64,000 bases of DNA from Channa striata. Taxonomy: Eukaryota > Chordata > Actinopteri > Anabantiformes > Channidae. Shown here one piece after another: positions 35,901-49,765 of the stretch. Made by a program: the position numbers and the translations under genes. The notes beneath the pieces were generated by a model that was not told the origin of the DNA, ran no database searches, and was given only the letters and a program-made list of their open reading frames with translations. How positions within the stretch are numbered: position 1 is the stretch's first letter; each line of letters starts with the position of its first letter. Where the stretch lies: contig CM065189.1 in assembly GCA_033026295.1 (NCBI GenBank), positions 9,801,203 to 9,865,202 of the forward strand, written 5' to 3'.

Positions 35901-38494
35901 CAATTATATAAGGCTCGGGACACTGAGACACAAAGAGACGAGGGCAGGAGAGAGGCAGATAGGATAGGGTACAAACAGATGAATAATGAGTTAAGTGGAG
36001 AGGGGGGAATTTGTGCTGCCACTGTCCCCCTTTACCCCCTCCCTCCTGTAGGACAGTCAAGTGTAGGCTATTAGTGCTCTCTCCCTTCCCCTTTCGCTTC
36101 ACTGCTTCCTCGCTCATCTCCCAACAGAAACTGCTCTCTGGCATTAAATATGTAAAATTAGCATTTTAAGTAGAACACATTTCTGTGTCACGCCCCGCTC
36201 TCACCACTCTCTCCCTTCTGCCTGCTGCCCAGCCCTGAGCGCATAAGCCACACAAACTCATGCATGCATATAATATGCATTCATCTCCATGGTTACACTC
36301 ATAGGGGTGTTGGGGGAGGGGCTCAAGGCTAGAAACATTAAAGGTGTAGCTATTGAAAGCAGATTAGACTATATCTATTTTTTATTTATTGAGTTTATTT
36401 GTGGTGTAAGTCATACCAGCACTTATTGTCAGTGTGAAGAGCTGAGTAGCAGGGAACATATATGACATACAAATACACACATTTTTCCATTCTCCACCGA
36501 CCGGCATACAGGGTACATCCTCATTTCCTTATTCGGCCATTCTTTGCTCCTCAATCCTTGCTCCACCGGAAGCTTTTGCAACCTCCATCTTGAAGCTCTC
36601 ATATTGTGGAAAGACATCTGAGGGGACAAGGACAAACAAGGTTGTCCTTCACTAGTGGCTTTTAATGGTCTGACACACCCCTTCATTGGAAATCCATTGA
36701 TGGGGTGCTGCAGATGGTTAGTCTGATGGGAAACTGTATCATAACATCACTGCAGTTTTATGCCCAAGGTTTAGGAAAGGTTTTTGTACAGTTATCTGTG
36801 GGCAGGGAAGAATATTTATGGTGTGATTTGACTGATGTGAGCATAGCAACACATAGGTGTTTTACCATCATTTTGGTGTGTAAAGGATTAATGTCATCTT
36901 CCAAAATCAAACTTCCTGGGGATGGAATGATTTTAAAACTGAGTTGACCATTGAAAATATTTTGTTGCTTATTACACTGTCATTTCTTTTCTGCACACTT
37001 GGTGGAGAGTGGAGGCAAAAGCAAAGCAAAACAACCAAGGGTGCACATGGGCGCATACACACAAACTCACACAGACACACACACTTAAAATGATCCATTA
37101 ACCTTTGCCCTCCAAATTCATCTTCAAAAAGAAATTGCGGTGAAATTGCAAACTTTGTCTGTAGAGACAACTGGCCTTTGGTACTGTGACGCCCCAAGAC
37201 CACCTTTAATACTACAACACCTAGTCCAACATCCAAGTAGAACAAGGAGCCTGATCTTCTTTTTCCTCTTCAATGTGCATTTACGGCCAATGGGTCACAC
37301 TACTCTTATCTGTATTACACACTTCAACAGTAACAGACAGGAACAAATGAAAGCAACAATTCTTGACATTTCAGAAGCTACAGAACATTTGACAATTTAT
37401 CTATATACAGTAGACCAAAATGATGTCCACAAAAACATAAAAAGGTCATAAAGGCTTCAACTCAGCTCATACAGAATGTGTGAGTTGAGTGTGGTATAGC
37501 CAAGGAAAACCATGTGAGTATCAGGAAAACATTTTATTTGACTCTTTTAAACTAGTTTAGTGTTTAAACTATGCTCATACAGGTAGCCTACATTTAGTCT
37601 ACACTTAGCGTAATTACTCAATTCTAAATACCAGCTGTGTAATTAAACAAAGGACGGTCCTAAGTGGACTGAGTAGAACACAGATAACAGCGGTGTTCTG
37701 TGGACAGACACTGTATGACAATAAATGAGAAATATTGCAGTGGTAAATCAATTAAATGCTTACATTGTCCCGCTTGCTTAAATTAATTAGCATTTCTTTT
37801 CAAGCATCAGATCCAATTTCAGCTGTGTCCACCAGCCAAAGAATACCAATAAAAGCAATTAGCTGTATAAAACTGGGTGTTTGACCATGCTGCTGGCATG
37901 CAGGACTGTTAGCTGGTCATCAGATGATATTCATAACTGTATGGTCTTCTGCACTGTGAGGTCAACCCTAATTGTCTTTTATTTGTAATTGGAATGAAAT
38001 GCAAACGATCCCCAAGTTCGATTCCTTCATTTCAATGGGCAATGTTACAGATTTATTACTTGATTTTTATTTTTTTTTTATTCTTTCAACTCTATTAATT
38101 GTGTGGAAGCGGATTTTGTTTTTTACGTTGAAAAACTGAAGTATATGCACATGGCTATACACAATTACAGTGACATTTACGCCCTTAGAAGTTTTCCCTT
38201 TGTTTCCCATTTTACCTTGCTTTTTTGGCAAAAGTGAAGACAAAAAGTGTTTTGTGTCAAAGTGAAAACATATTTCTGCAAAATAAACCAAAATAATATA
38301 ACCAATAATTAAAACTACAAACCTTATAGTTTAAGGTCCACACAACAACATTTCCATGTCTGAATTTTATGAGTACAGCTAAATTCATCGTTAAAAAAGG
38401 AAAAGTGGCATGTGTAAATCTGCCTTGAGCCTTACTTCAAAAGTGAGTGACCATTAAGGAAAGTGACTGAGTACTAGTATTTAATTCACCAATA
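30666..38494. other. Non-coding, possible regulatory sequence
   Basis: About 7.8 kb with no supportable exon. Two longer open frames (33283-33750 plus, 34733-35191 minus) lack an ATG start at their ends and have no known domain. Simple repeats: (GT)24 at 32937-32984 and (GA)n near 33164-33181. The stretch 37700-38020 is complex, non-repetitive sequence with several TAATTA-type homeodomain sites. Confidence 0.45.
32937..32984. repeat. (GT)24 microsatellite
   Basis: 48 bases of GT with a single C interruption near its start. Confidence 0.95.
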
Positions 38495-39801
38495 AGCCAT
38501 AACTTTATGACCACTCCATTAATAATTTATTTTTTACATTTTAGTCATACAACAACTGATAAAACTGATGCTGTTTATATAGAGATGTAGCAAAAACAAA
38601 TTTGTGGCTTCTGTCCTTGGTTAGAGTTTTAGATGAAAACAAATGACTAAAACAGGCTAAAATATAAAAACAAGTATCAGCATGTATATCCAAATATATT
38701 TTGCGCGTGTACATTGCACACAACCATGTCAACACCCTGACTGGACAACACAACTATAGCGTGTTTTGGATACGAACTCCTGGCAATGTCAGGAGGAATC
38801 AGCCCCAAACGTCTGGAGTTGTTTCACACATGTAACACACAGCAGGAGATAGTCAGAGTCAGAAGCATCCTCATGGGAGGAACTTCACACAATAAAACTG
38901 CATAAATTTGAAGGTATGATGTTCTATAATATTGAACCTTTTACTCAAAGTATTGAGTATGTCTCCCTTTTTTCGTCAAAACAGCCCTGACACATCGAGC
39001 CATGGACTCCACTGGGCCTCTGAAGTTATGCTGTGGTATCTGGCACAAAGCCGTGAGCTAATTTAGCAGATTGAAGTCCTAGATGTTGCGATGTAGGGCC
39101 TCCATGTATTGGACTGGTTTTCCCATAGATGCTAGATGGATTGAGATCTGGAGAATTTTGAGGCCAAGTCAACACATCAAAGTCACTGTTGTGTTCTTCA
39201 AACCATTATGTAGTGTGGCAGGGTGCATTATCCTGCTGAAAAACTGGTTTTATGAGGGGACTTCATTAAATCACAGGTTTATTGCAGAACACTGCCTCCA
39301 TTCTGGTGCTATTGATTTCCCAGCTACAATTAACACACACCCACCCAGTCATCCACATGATGTAAAAGAAAATGTGATTCACTACACCTGGTCACCTTCT
39401 TCTATTGCGCCGCGGCCGGTTTCTGTTGTTCAAATGCCCATTATCGGTGCGTTTGGTGGCTGACAAAGATCTGCACAGGTGCCCTGACCAGCCTGCAGCT
39501 ACATAGCCCCATACACAAGAAACTACAATGCACTTTGTTCTGACTCCCCACATGCATCAGTGAGTCTGTTGCTAGTTTACCAGTTTTCATTCCTTGGACC
39601 ATCTTTTTTTTTCCCCAACCACTTCAGAATGAGAACATTCTACAAGAGATGCATTTTTGGAGCTGCTCATGTCTAGTCATCACATTTCAACCCTTTTCAA
39701 ATTTACTTAACAGAAAAAACTTGCTGCCTAATATATCTCAGCTTTTAGGTCCTTTTGTAATGAGATAATCAACAGTATTCACTTCACATAATGTTATGGC
39801 T
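38495..39801 (-). mobile_element. Tc1-like transposon relic with both inverted ends, minus strand
   Basis: The left end 'AGCCATAACTTTATGACCAC' (38495) and right end 'CATAATGTTATGGCT' (39787-39801) are near-perfect inverted repeats typical of one teleost Tc1-like family. Between about 38960 and 39560 the minus strand follows the transposase gene of that family: the region for 'PNSPDLNPIEHLWD' (near 39140-39170), for 'QQDNAPCHTA' (near 39215-39240) and further 5' parts near 39350-39530. The element is about 1.3 kb, with stops, gaps and an unrelated-looking segment near 38740-38900. Confidence 0.8.
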
Positions 39802-40136
39802 GAATGTACAGACACTATGCTCTCTAATCATAATAGCAGTGGAAAAAATGGGGAAAAGTGAGCCTGACTTTTTTATTGTAGTGATGTTTGGTTATCTTCT
39901 TTGCCTTGCCCCTTTTCTTTGTAAATGTGCATAGACAAAATGGGACATAATATCCCAGGTGACAAAGGTCCCATAAAACTGTTGAAATAAACAGGTGTGT
40001 GAAAGCCTCAAAGGAGAAAGCAACAAAAGAATAAGTGTTGGGTGTGAAGTAATTTTATGCTCCTTCATGTGTCCTACACTCAGCAACACAAGCAGACACA
40101 CATGTGCACACTCACCATGTGTTTTTGTTTTATCTG

Positions 40137-40167
<31 letters not shown>

Positions 40168-43100
40168 GGGGGGGGGAGGAGTGAGAGGAAGAGGGTCTGC
40201 AGCTCAGCTCTCCGGTCTGTATGAGAACCAATCCCGGCAGACGCGATCATTAGAGGCTCATTCATTAGGGTCATCATTTAAACTTCAGGTTTTCCCTCTG
40301 TCAGACTCCCAAGACCTGCACAGTATCCCCTCTGACACACACACACACACACAGTCACCACGTTCCAGTTGTACTCGGTGACTTCTCGTTCTGATTCTTT
40401 GTGTTTGTGTGCATTTATGTTGTGGTTCTTTTTTGTTATTATTTTCTATCTAATGCTGTTTTTATTTCTACCACAGTCCTACAGTCTACACTATACACTG
40501 GCAGGCCTTTCTGTTCGGAGCGCCCACATAATCAATCATAACCGGGACGTACGAATTCATCAGCTTGGATCCATTTTGCCGTAGTTAGAGATCAAAAGGT
40601 TGAAAGTTGACTATAGGAAGTCCAGGTACTAACCCAGACTAATTTATCTAACATGGGAGAGATTTAGCCCCCTGAGGAGATGGGGACATGGTTTTTCTCC
40701 ATCACGTCGAATATCCTCGATGGGGCTCGAGGGCACTTAGTCTTGCCGCAGCATATCCTGTATGCCGTTTAACATTCCATTGATCAGATTAATTGCAGTT
40801 GATTGTGTCCTGTGTGAGGAAGCCTGTGAAAGTGCACACTAAACCAAAAATATTTACAGGGTACAAGACAAGAGTCTTTTTTTAGACCTTTCATTATGAT
40901 CTACAGTTAAGGATTAGGATAAAATCACAAGAATATGGTTTCTGTTCCACCTTGTTGTAATGTAAATTGTTCCAAAGTTTGCTGACAGATTATTGTAGAA
41001 TGATCATTTTGGTTTCTTCAGGAAACAGCTGTTGCAACCTATTCACTCTGCTCTTTGACTGGGAACCACTGTAAAAACTTTTATCAGTGCCAAATCTTGA
41101 CCAAAGATGAAGTTTCACCCTCTCGCTTCCACGATTTTTCCCACTATTTTGCCAGAGTCTTTTTAGCCTTTTATTGAGTTTGTCAGTTTGTGGGTCTCAA
41201 CTTTCTCTCTGCTTCACACACACGCACACTCACATGGACTCTATGTTACTCTGCAATTATGAATAATTGTTACTGTTGAAATTTGTGTGAGCGTGGAGTC
41301 CCCTGGTTCTCCTCTCTGCTCGAGGGGCCAGTCACCTCTGCCGTGTTGGTTTTAAGTGCGTGTGTACACACACACACACACAGGCTTCACACATTCAAAG
41401 AAAGGGCAAAATCCAGGAAGTGGCAGCACTTTGAAGACAGCAATTCATGTTTCCAAGCGTGGAGCACTTATTGGAGGTCAGACTGAGGGTCTATTAGGCC
41501 TCTCATATTCATTACAGAGGGTGAGAGGCAAAAGATTCTGAGAACAACAAAACCCCCTAGGTACCATGACCCCTCAACCCAGGATGTTTTTCTGTTGGTT
41601 TTTGGTTGTTAACTCAGAGGACTTGGACGAGGAATCAGTAGGCTACGGTTTTAGGGCATGTTCAGTAAGTCCTTCGTGTGCTCACTCAGAGTCCAAATAG
41701 GGTTTGGGAGGAGCAATGACTGCAGATATTCATCACTGCGGTTAATTTTCAGTTTGTGATCCCTGTATGAAAACAATAATAGGAGGTTTTGGTATTCTAG
41801 AAACAAGAGAAAGCCAGAGGCTACAGCAAAGAACGTTTGAAAGACGGTGGTGAAAATCATGTTGATGATTATTATCCAGACATCGAGGGAAAGGCAATTT
41901 CAATTCATTGCCTGGGGATTAATGCCAGTGAGTATTTCCTCAGTGTGTTTTGTCTGATGGTGAATATCTTTCATGCTGCTCAAATGTACCGTTACTATGC
42001 GGGAAAATATATTTTTACATGCTGGCGAACATGCCAAGACATGCAATGCTCCATCTCTCTTAGTCACAGAAACTTAAAAATACATACAGCAGATCAAACA
42101 CACACACACACACACATGTCAAGCTCCTTTAGGGATGATATTCTACACCACAGGCCAAAGCACATATCCCTACTAACGCAGTATCACCTCCAAACCCTTG
42201 CACACTACCTGGAGTGTGTGTGCATGTGTGTGTTAAGCAGACACGTCACTTTAGACTAAGGTGATCGGTCTGCTCTGGCCTAGCTCCGGCCCCGCGGGGG
42301 TATCCCGGTGTCCCGCTGTCCCAGTGTGGGAAAGCAGAGTGTTGGATGGGATATCCCATAGCGCCTGCCTGGCTCCTGGGCAGCAGACAGCTAAATCAGT
42401 CACAGATTGGATATGAACACGAAGTTATGAATACATCTTTCTTAAATTGCACACACAGGAAAACACAAGCAGTTGTGAATGTGCTGGGGTTATTTATGAG
42501 ATCATAGACCACACCAGCACACAGATTTAGACACACTGAAAGCTTTTCTGGGTAATTTACCTGTATTATTATTATTTTCTTTTCAGTTTTTTTTCTTTCA
42601 GTCCTTTTGTTGCCAATTTTCTCAATTAGCTTCGTTCTCTTTACTCCCTTCGTTCTTTCTACTTTTCTCATTCTGTCCTCTGTTCCTTTCTTCTCAACCC
42701 CCAGGTCATAGACTCTGTTTCAAAGTGTTGATCGTCATCTGAAATCTATTGCAATCAGCGCAATGCTGGACATAAAACACAGGCCTGTGAGATCTGATAC
42801 ATTTGCGTGTGACTGTGTTTTGTGTTCAGATGGCATTTTCTTACAGTTTAAGTCCAAAATAATCAATTAGATGCCAGGTAAACTATTTGTGAAACATAAG
42901 ATGTTGCATGTTTCACATTTGTGTCCAATTGTGGTGTTAAGTTTTTTTGAGGATGCTACACCAAGTCTTGTTGTAAAGTAAGCTGTTACAACTACTGTAA
43001 AAAATAAAATAAAATTATCAAATGCCACCAACATATTAACAGATAGTAGTTATAATTACATGAAAGACCAATATTGATATACATTCAGTTGTCCATTTTA

Positions 43101-46100
43101 TTAGGCACACGGGTTAAAATTAATGTAGTTTAATACAACATCCCTGCAGTAAATTCTACCCTTAGTCTTATAAATGTGTTACACTAAGAATTAATTGCAC
43201 CTGTTAGTAAGGCACAGTACAATTCAAAAGTGAAAAGGAATATTCATGATGGTAAGAGTCACTACAGGATGTAGTCCACTTGATTATTTTTACCTAGGTC
43301 TCCTTAAAAAAGAGGGGACTGTGTCAACCTTTCTGTCACAAGCAAGTTAGATTTAATTTTTTTTGTTTTGTTATATCACTAATTTGCTATATAATATCAA
43401 TGTAGTGATAATAATATCAATATCAAATTTTAAAGAAAACCTGCAATGTAATTGATATTGAAATGTTATTTTAGTTCAATTAATATTACTGAGCTGTTGA
43501 ATCATTACATTAGCCTTCTTGAAGTATCAGAACAAGGACCCCTGATTGTGTTTTAAGTTTTTCTGTCCTGTAACAGTTTGGGATTAAGACCAACAAACTT
43601 CTTATTTTAGATATTTTACTGATATTTTCTTTATCATATTTTGTCACTGTGAAGCACTTTGAATTAAAATAAAAATAACTAATTGTACTCCCTTTGTTAA
43701 TAATAATTAATTTAAAAATAAAATATTCAAAAACTTTTGAATTTGTACAATTTGAAAACCTAATCGGAAAAAAAGTGACTGGTTTGAAATTTCAATCAGT
43801 GGGGGCTATTTCAACTGTCACCAACCTTCATAAGTAGGTATTCACTTATAATTTTGATTATAGTAATTTATATTTATGTGTTGTGTATATGAATGTGGCT
43901 TTATGTGGCAGATATGTATGGCTTTATTTGTCTCCAGGGCTGTGATCCCCCATGCAGGCTTTTGAATAGCCGTCCTGATCACCAGGAGCTGATAAGATGA
44001 GTATAGTAGCTCTCTTTCATCACCCCGGATGAAAAATTCCTTTCTAATAGTTTGGATCAGCCTCACAGGCTGTTAACACAGGACGAAGACACTCAGAGAA
44101 CCGTTAGCTTTATGTTGCTTGCAAAGTTGGATCACCAGTTATAATAAATCCTCAAACTACAAATTACGTGCATCAAGCTAATCTTCAATTTACACAGAAT
44201 TTTTTTATATAGAATCCACAAAGGCAATTTCTTGAAAAGGCAGACTTAATGTAATAATTTATTAGATAAGACATAATCAATATTTTGTTTTCTTTGTTTA
44301 CACAATTATGGTTTTCTGTTTCCCCAGTGAATTTTTGTTTTTAGAAAACCTTCACTGTAATCTCTCTCTCACGCAAATAATGTAATGCTTAGTTCAACAT
44401 AAGACATCTCAGGTTAATGCACCAGGTTAATGCAGCTTTCTCTGAAAGTTTCTAAAAGCACAAGCAGGGTGTCTTTGTAGTCTTTGTCCGTGGCCCTTCA
44501 GCCCATGTGGCGGCAAAGTTAAGAAAAGGCCAAAGCCGTTCTCAGCATTGTTAACAACATTTAATCAAAGCTCAATCAAAATAGCTACCTTTCTTCCCTT
44601 GACTGCCCGGAGGTAAAGTATGTCTGTCGGAGGGAGTCGTCTCCGTCCACTGACAGATGACTAAAGAGAGGGCTCTGTATGTTCTTATCTTCATCTAACC
44701 TCTCTGTCAAATCAACCTGCACATCAAAGAGAGACAAGAAACACTGAGCGGTTCCTCATATTCATCTGAAAGTGAATCATCCCAAGGAAGATGGTTTCAG
44801 ATGCGTTATGGCAATTGAATTCATATTTTTCATTCTTATTTCTGAAGCTTAAACCTCTAATACAAATGTTACAGTTGTTGACAATTTTATTTCCAGCTAA
44901 TTCGTTTGAGCACGAACAATAAATGCACTGGCATCAGCGCAGATAGTGTTACCCATGTGGGAACGGTCAGACCTAAAGCTCGAGTTCCCAGCCCATATGC
45001 TGACCACTCCAAGTATCAATCACTGCATCTAAATGACTTAAAAAGAACCATATTGATTACCAATACAGCATCATAAATCAAGATGCAGACAATCCTTTTC
45101 TCTCACTGTTAGTCTCTCGCTCTCCCACACAAGATACACACACATACACACGTAGCTCATGAAATCATAATAAATCTGGTGGATGGGTTTCACAGGACAG
45201 GGAGATGCAGATGAAGTCACTCTCAGCCCGTCTGTAACCTGATAGAGGATTAGAGACGAAGAGAATCAAAGTGGAGGAGAAACCCGTCTTTCCTTTGGTA
45301 CCTTGTAATTAAAACAGTCCATTTCCAACAGTCTGGCGTACAACGTTTTCATATTCATACTGTGTATAAAGTGCTTGGTTTGTCTTCTTCATGCGTTCCC
45401 ACCCTGTAATGGGACACATGTTCCTCTGCCGCTCAGCCAGAGGGCATACATGGGAACTTTGTAGCTCTAAGAGCATCCAGCCTCAAAATGTGTTTTATTC
45501 ATTTATTTATTTATCCCCCAACACACTTGCAATATTGATTGATTCAAGAAGAAGTTGTCTTATTTTTAAAAATGTTTTAGGGATGCAGAGAGAAGGAAAC
45601 ACCTCTGATCATTTCAGGTGAAATTCAGAAAATATTTAGTGTGTTAGTTTACTTCTTTACTTTTTTTTTTTTTTTTTTTTCAGTGTAATTTGATTATTTA
45701 GTTGATTTCTTTCTTCACGGCAGAACTCTGATGTGCTGTGTATGTACACTCCTGATACAATAAACACAATGTACTCCATGCACTAAACAGTATACCATCT
45801 AATATTTATCACTAAACTCCACCTAGACTAAACCGAGTTGTTTTCAGTCGCTCAATTTAGTGTGAAGATGGAGAAAGAGGGAAGTGCTGCCTTATACTAA
45901 CTTTTGCATGGTCAGCCTTGTTCAGCACTGCAAAATACAAAAGCAAACAGAGATTGTATGTGTTCTATGGAGATGTTGGATACATTTGGAAGAAGGGAGA
46001 TAATCAAACCTCTAATTTAGAGGATATCACTTTATTATATATAGTTTTACTTGTTTTAAAAACCCAACAAAGTATAAATCTATCTTCTAATATTTACCAA

Positions 46101-46824
46101 CTTCTATTGAACTCTTGATTTATACTTACAGATGCTTTTTTGCTTTATGATGTTTAAAATGGGTTTTTGTTTTTTATGATTTGTTGGCAAAAAGAAAAAT
46201 GTAGAACATCACCAACTTTATCCACATCCAAACAGTGCTGTCTAATATTAACCTTGCATGCAGTGTATTATTCTTTCTTATTGTTTAATAAGCCTGTGCC
46301 TTTGTCTGCTTCTCCTTCTTCGTGTTAGTTTTTTTACTATTTTGGTTGCAGCATTGGCTTATTTCCTCAGTCTAAATTGCACCTTTGTCTGACATTATCC
46401 TGTAGGCAATTACTCAGTTTTAATAGTTCCTCACTCACTCCTCACCTTGTCAGAAGGCAAGGGAGGATTTGGCTGCACTTTTCTTCTGGCAAGCAGGCCA
46501 AGTCTCATTAAGTTTGCATTAAGTTAAGTCACATGCATACATGCTTACACACAGGAACACACAGCAGCACACACACTATTGAAAGGTTTCACAATCCGAT
46601 TGCTGTGTTTATTATTTTCATAGCACGACCTCTACCCCCTGTAATGGCATTTCTAGATAACACAGCATCCTCTGCTATAACTGTCTTTTAAGAGTGCAAA
46701 CAATTTCCAGTTACAGTAAATTAAATGTTGTCTCTCATATTAACATCCACATTTTTCTGTCCTTGTGTCTTGGTTTTACTCCATCTGGTCTCTTTTATAT
46801 CCACTGGCAACCCCCACCCCCCAA
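39802..46824. other. Non-coding, with candidate conserved regulatory stretches
   Basis: No coding exon recognised. Small repeats are the compound tract at 40137, (CA)n near 41365-41382 and 42098-42115, and T20 at 45661-45680. Two stretches, 40200-40850 and 43900-45080, are complex, balanced-composition sequence with clustered homeodomain, HOX/PBX-like and TCF-like sites, and are possible enhancers (see findings). Confidence 0.4.
40137..40176. repeat. Compound (GT)n(GA)n(G)10 tract
   Basis: GT tract 40137-40153, GA tract 40152-40167, then ten G. Purine-rich on one strand. Confidence 0.9.

Positions 46825-46919
<95 letters not shown>
46825..46919. repeat. (CT)6(CA)41 microsatellite
   Basis: Longest dinucleotide tract in the window. 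Open frames over it are Thr-His or Cys-Val repeats and not genes. Confidence 0.95.
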
Positions 46920-46921
<2 letters not shown>

Positions 46922-47639
46922 TCGTCTCTCTCTTTCTCTGTGTACAGTCCAGTTCACTGCTCTCTCGTGTGGAAACATGAGTCAGTCACTCTTCTGGCTC
47001 TCTGAGTGCTCAGTGAGCATGCATGCTACAGTAGTTAATGCTGCTGTTTTATTTTAAGCAGTGTTAAGTATAATATGCGTTTTTAAACTGGATTAACTCT
47101 TGATTTAATCAGGGTAAAGATCTAGGGGAAATTGTTATCAAGCAGTTCTGGTTGTGGTTTTGGTGTATTGATTTGCAGCACTGTGTTCAAGTTATCATGG
47201 CAGATATTCAGTCAGCTTGCTCTACACAGTAAGTCTTTTTTTAAACTGTAGTTGTGCTTGTCTCTCTGTTTTATTGTGGAAATTTTGTATAATTTGTGGA
47301 GGGATGGAGTAATACACGATTAATTAGTGACAGACACATCATGAATAGTTCAGAGACTTTAGGCTGAAGAAGTCAACAGGGTCGTGGGAGAAAGGAAGTG
47401 TGAGAAAGGGCTTTAGAGATCCTGTGTTGTGAAAACAGAGAAATGCATGTGTGCATAGTCAGAGATGTCACTGCCAGAGAGAGAATGGAAGAAACAGAGG
47501 GGATTGGTAGCATTATTCCATTTGTAGTCAAGCCTTGGTGCCACTAGTCTGCTTGTACTGCAATATTTCTGTAAATAAAAGGGCAGGTCATTTGTAGGGT
47601 TTATTTACATCATGAATACAAATTTCTCCCAAACTGCTT

Positions 47640-47715
47640 ATACACTAAAACCAGTGTAAAGTGCTTTGAGTACCAACAGGAAGAAAAGGGCTCTACAAGT
47701 CCAGACCATTTACCT
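47640..47715 (+). repeat. Teleost repeat fragment ('aaagtgctttgagtacc')
   Basis: 'gtgtaaagtgctttgagtac' followed by 'aagggctctacaagtccaga' and 'ccatttacc' matches the 3' part of a common teleost repeat (consensus about 'aaagcgctttgagtg..gaaaagcgctatataaatgcagtccatttacc'). Confidence 0.5.
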
Positions 47716-48214
47716 TTTAAATTCCTGTCTGCTCTTTCGGGCTACATTTTTCACTGTCATTGATAGTTAAGTGACATGTGATAATAGAAGCAAAATTCCA
47801 TGCAAGCGGGAGCTTTTGTTAAATTTGGGCTAAATTTGTGGTCCAGTCCTGGCATCACCCAAGTCAATAGACCTGTTCCTCTGACGACCGCAAATGTTCG
47901 AACAAAATTTAATTACACACCCTGTAAAGTTGATGAAATATTTCAGTCCATACCTGTGGACATTTCCTGTTGATGGTGGACTGACAACCTGACAGGTTGA
48001 CAGTGCCAACCACTGCCAACTGCATACTGTGATATGAAAAACTTAGATATGAAAAAGGCATGAAAAACCAAATTACTTAGTTAGCTGTATTTGGAAGAAA
48101 CTAATTATTCTAAAATGATTAAGCAGATTTTTTTAACATAAGTGCATATGCGAAGAAGATGGCAAGATAAATTATTATATAACGCTTTTTCCCAACAATG
48201 TAGCTTTTTATTCA

Positions 48215-48365
48215 ATCATTCATACACGCTGACACACCAATAATGATGCCATGCAAGGTTCTCACTTGACCCACCATGTGCAACCTGGATATCAGCATCA
48301 TGTCCAAGGACACTTCGAACCACTGTGGACAACAGCTCTACCGACTGAGCTACTGCCACCCCCTG
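48215..48365. repeat. Teleost repeat fragment with tRNA-like end
   Basis: 'catgtccaaggacacttcga' and 'gctctaccgactgagctact' then 'gccacccc' match the familiar teleost repeat whose end resembles a tRNA ('gctctacctactgagccactgccgcccc'). It lacks the cloverleaf arms of a functional tRNA. Confidence 0.5.
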
Positions 48366-49729
48366 TCTTTATTACATTCTTGAGTCTCATCAATATTTAA
48401 TGTTCTAAAATCCCACAGAGCATCAAGCTGTACTCAGACATGGAGTTTGGATACAGACTAGAAACTGCACAGTTACTTCCAATCTAATTAAACTAAAAAA
48501 TGACAAACTCAACATTCACAACACCCCTATATTAGCATTAGCCTTTGCAGCTAGCCTTATCAGACTGTAACAAGGGATGTGTTTGTTTTAATCTGTGTAG
48601 CACAAGTCAGTGGTATATCTATAATCTATATATAATCTGTGTTCTCAATCTGGGCATGTAATGTTCCAAAAAAATGGCTATTTTTGCAATTTGTGTACAA
48701 ATAGTAGACCAGGAAAGATCTACCTGACTAATATTCAGCTATCTTCGTGAAAATGAAAATCAAGCGTCACAATGTGGTAGCATGATGTGTTTTGCCTTAT
48801 TTTTGATTGCACATGCACAGATCGCAATGTACAAATTAAAAGCCAGACTGGAAGGTTCACATATAATACTGTTTCCACCAACTATCACAGTCTTTGAAGA
48901 TTAGCAGCCGCACACACCTTACGACCGTGTCTACCGTGGGCAAACACTTAACCACCGGTCGAGAACAATTGGAAGTTTTGCACTTACCTGCAAGTCCCAG
49001 AAGAATTCTGGCATGTTCTTGTGAAAAAACAGGGCAGTAACAAAGAACTTTCACTTTTTTTACAATATAATTTGCATTGAAAACAACAAAAGACAAAAAA
49101 GCTGCAAGATCCTGGATAAAAGGCAAGGAAACATCAGGCAATTTAGCCTGCATATGTACATGAAGGGCAAATAGCTTAAAGTTCAAGTAACCCTAAAGTT
49201 ACTGTACCGTTACCTACAGTATTTGTGATTTCATTGGTTGCCAATGTGTGATGTAAATATTAAACATTAAATGACTGGCAGTGACTGTCTTTTCACAGCC
49301 CACATCTATGATTTTCTCTGCTGCTTGAGACAGACTGGCACAACCCAACCCTAGGACAGATTAGTCTTCAAGACCAAATCAAGACATTCACACTTGGCTC
49401 TATTGTCTGTAAGTCTGGGACCTCCTGAAAACAATATACTGCAGCTCTACCATCCAATACGTAGGCTACTGTACAGTTTCACCATTACTATTAAAATGTT
49501 AAAGTAGATTTTTTTATGCACTAATGTAACATATGCACATGCCCGTAAACACACAAAGGCACACACAGATTACAAAGCTTGATGCGCAAGAAGACCTGCA
49601 GTCCATTCTGTGTTCCAATTTGAGCATCTGATCTAAGCAGAGCAGACAGGCAAGAGCAGCGTGCCCTAGAGTCATGTAAAATGCAAAGCAATATACAACT
49701 CTATTAAAACCTCCTGATGGCAGTGGAGG

Positions 49730-49731
<2 letters not shown>

Positions 49732-49763
<32 letters not shown>
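49732..49763. repeat. (CA)16 microsatellite
   Basis: Pure CA tract with no coding context. Confidence 0.95.

Positions 49764-49765
<2 letters not shown>

Noticed and set aside
46694..47057. Open frames of about 100 codons on both strands rich in Thr-His or Cys-Val
   Set aside because: They are translations of the (CA)41 tract. The same applies to frames over tracts at 1763, 6449, 10271, 10596 and 32937.
48215..48365. tRNA-like sequence ending in 'ctgagctactgcc'
   Set aside because: It resembles the tail of a dispersed fish repeat; no complete set of D, anticodon and T arms can be drawn.
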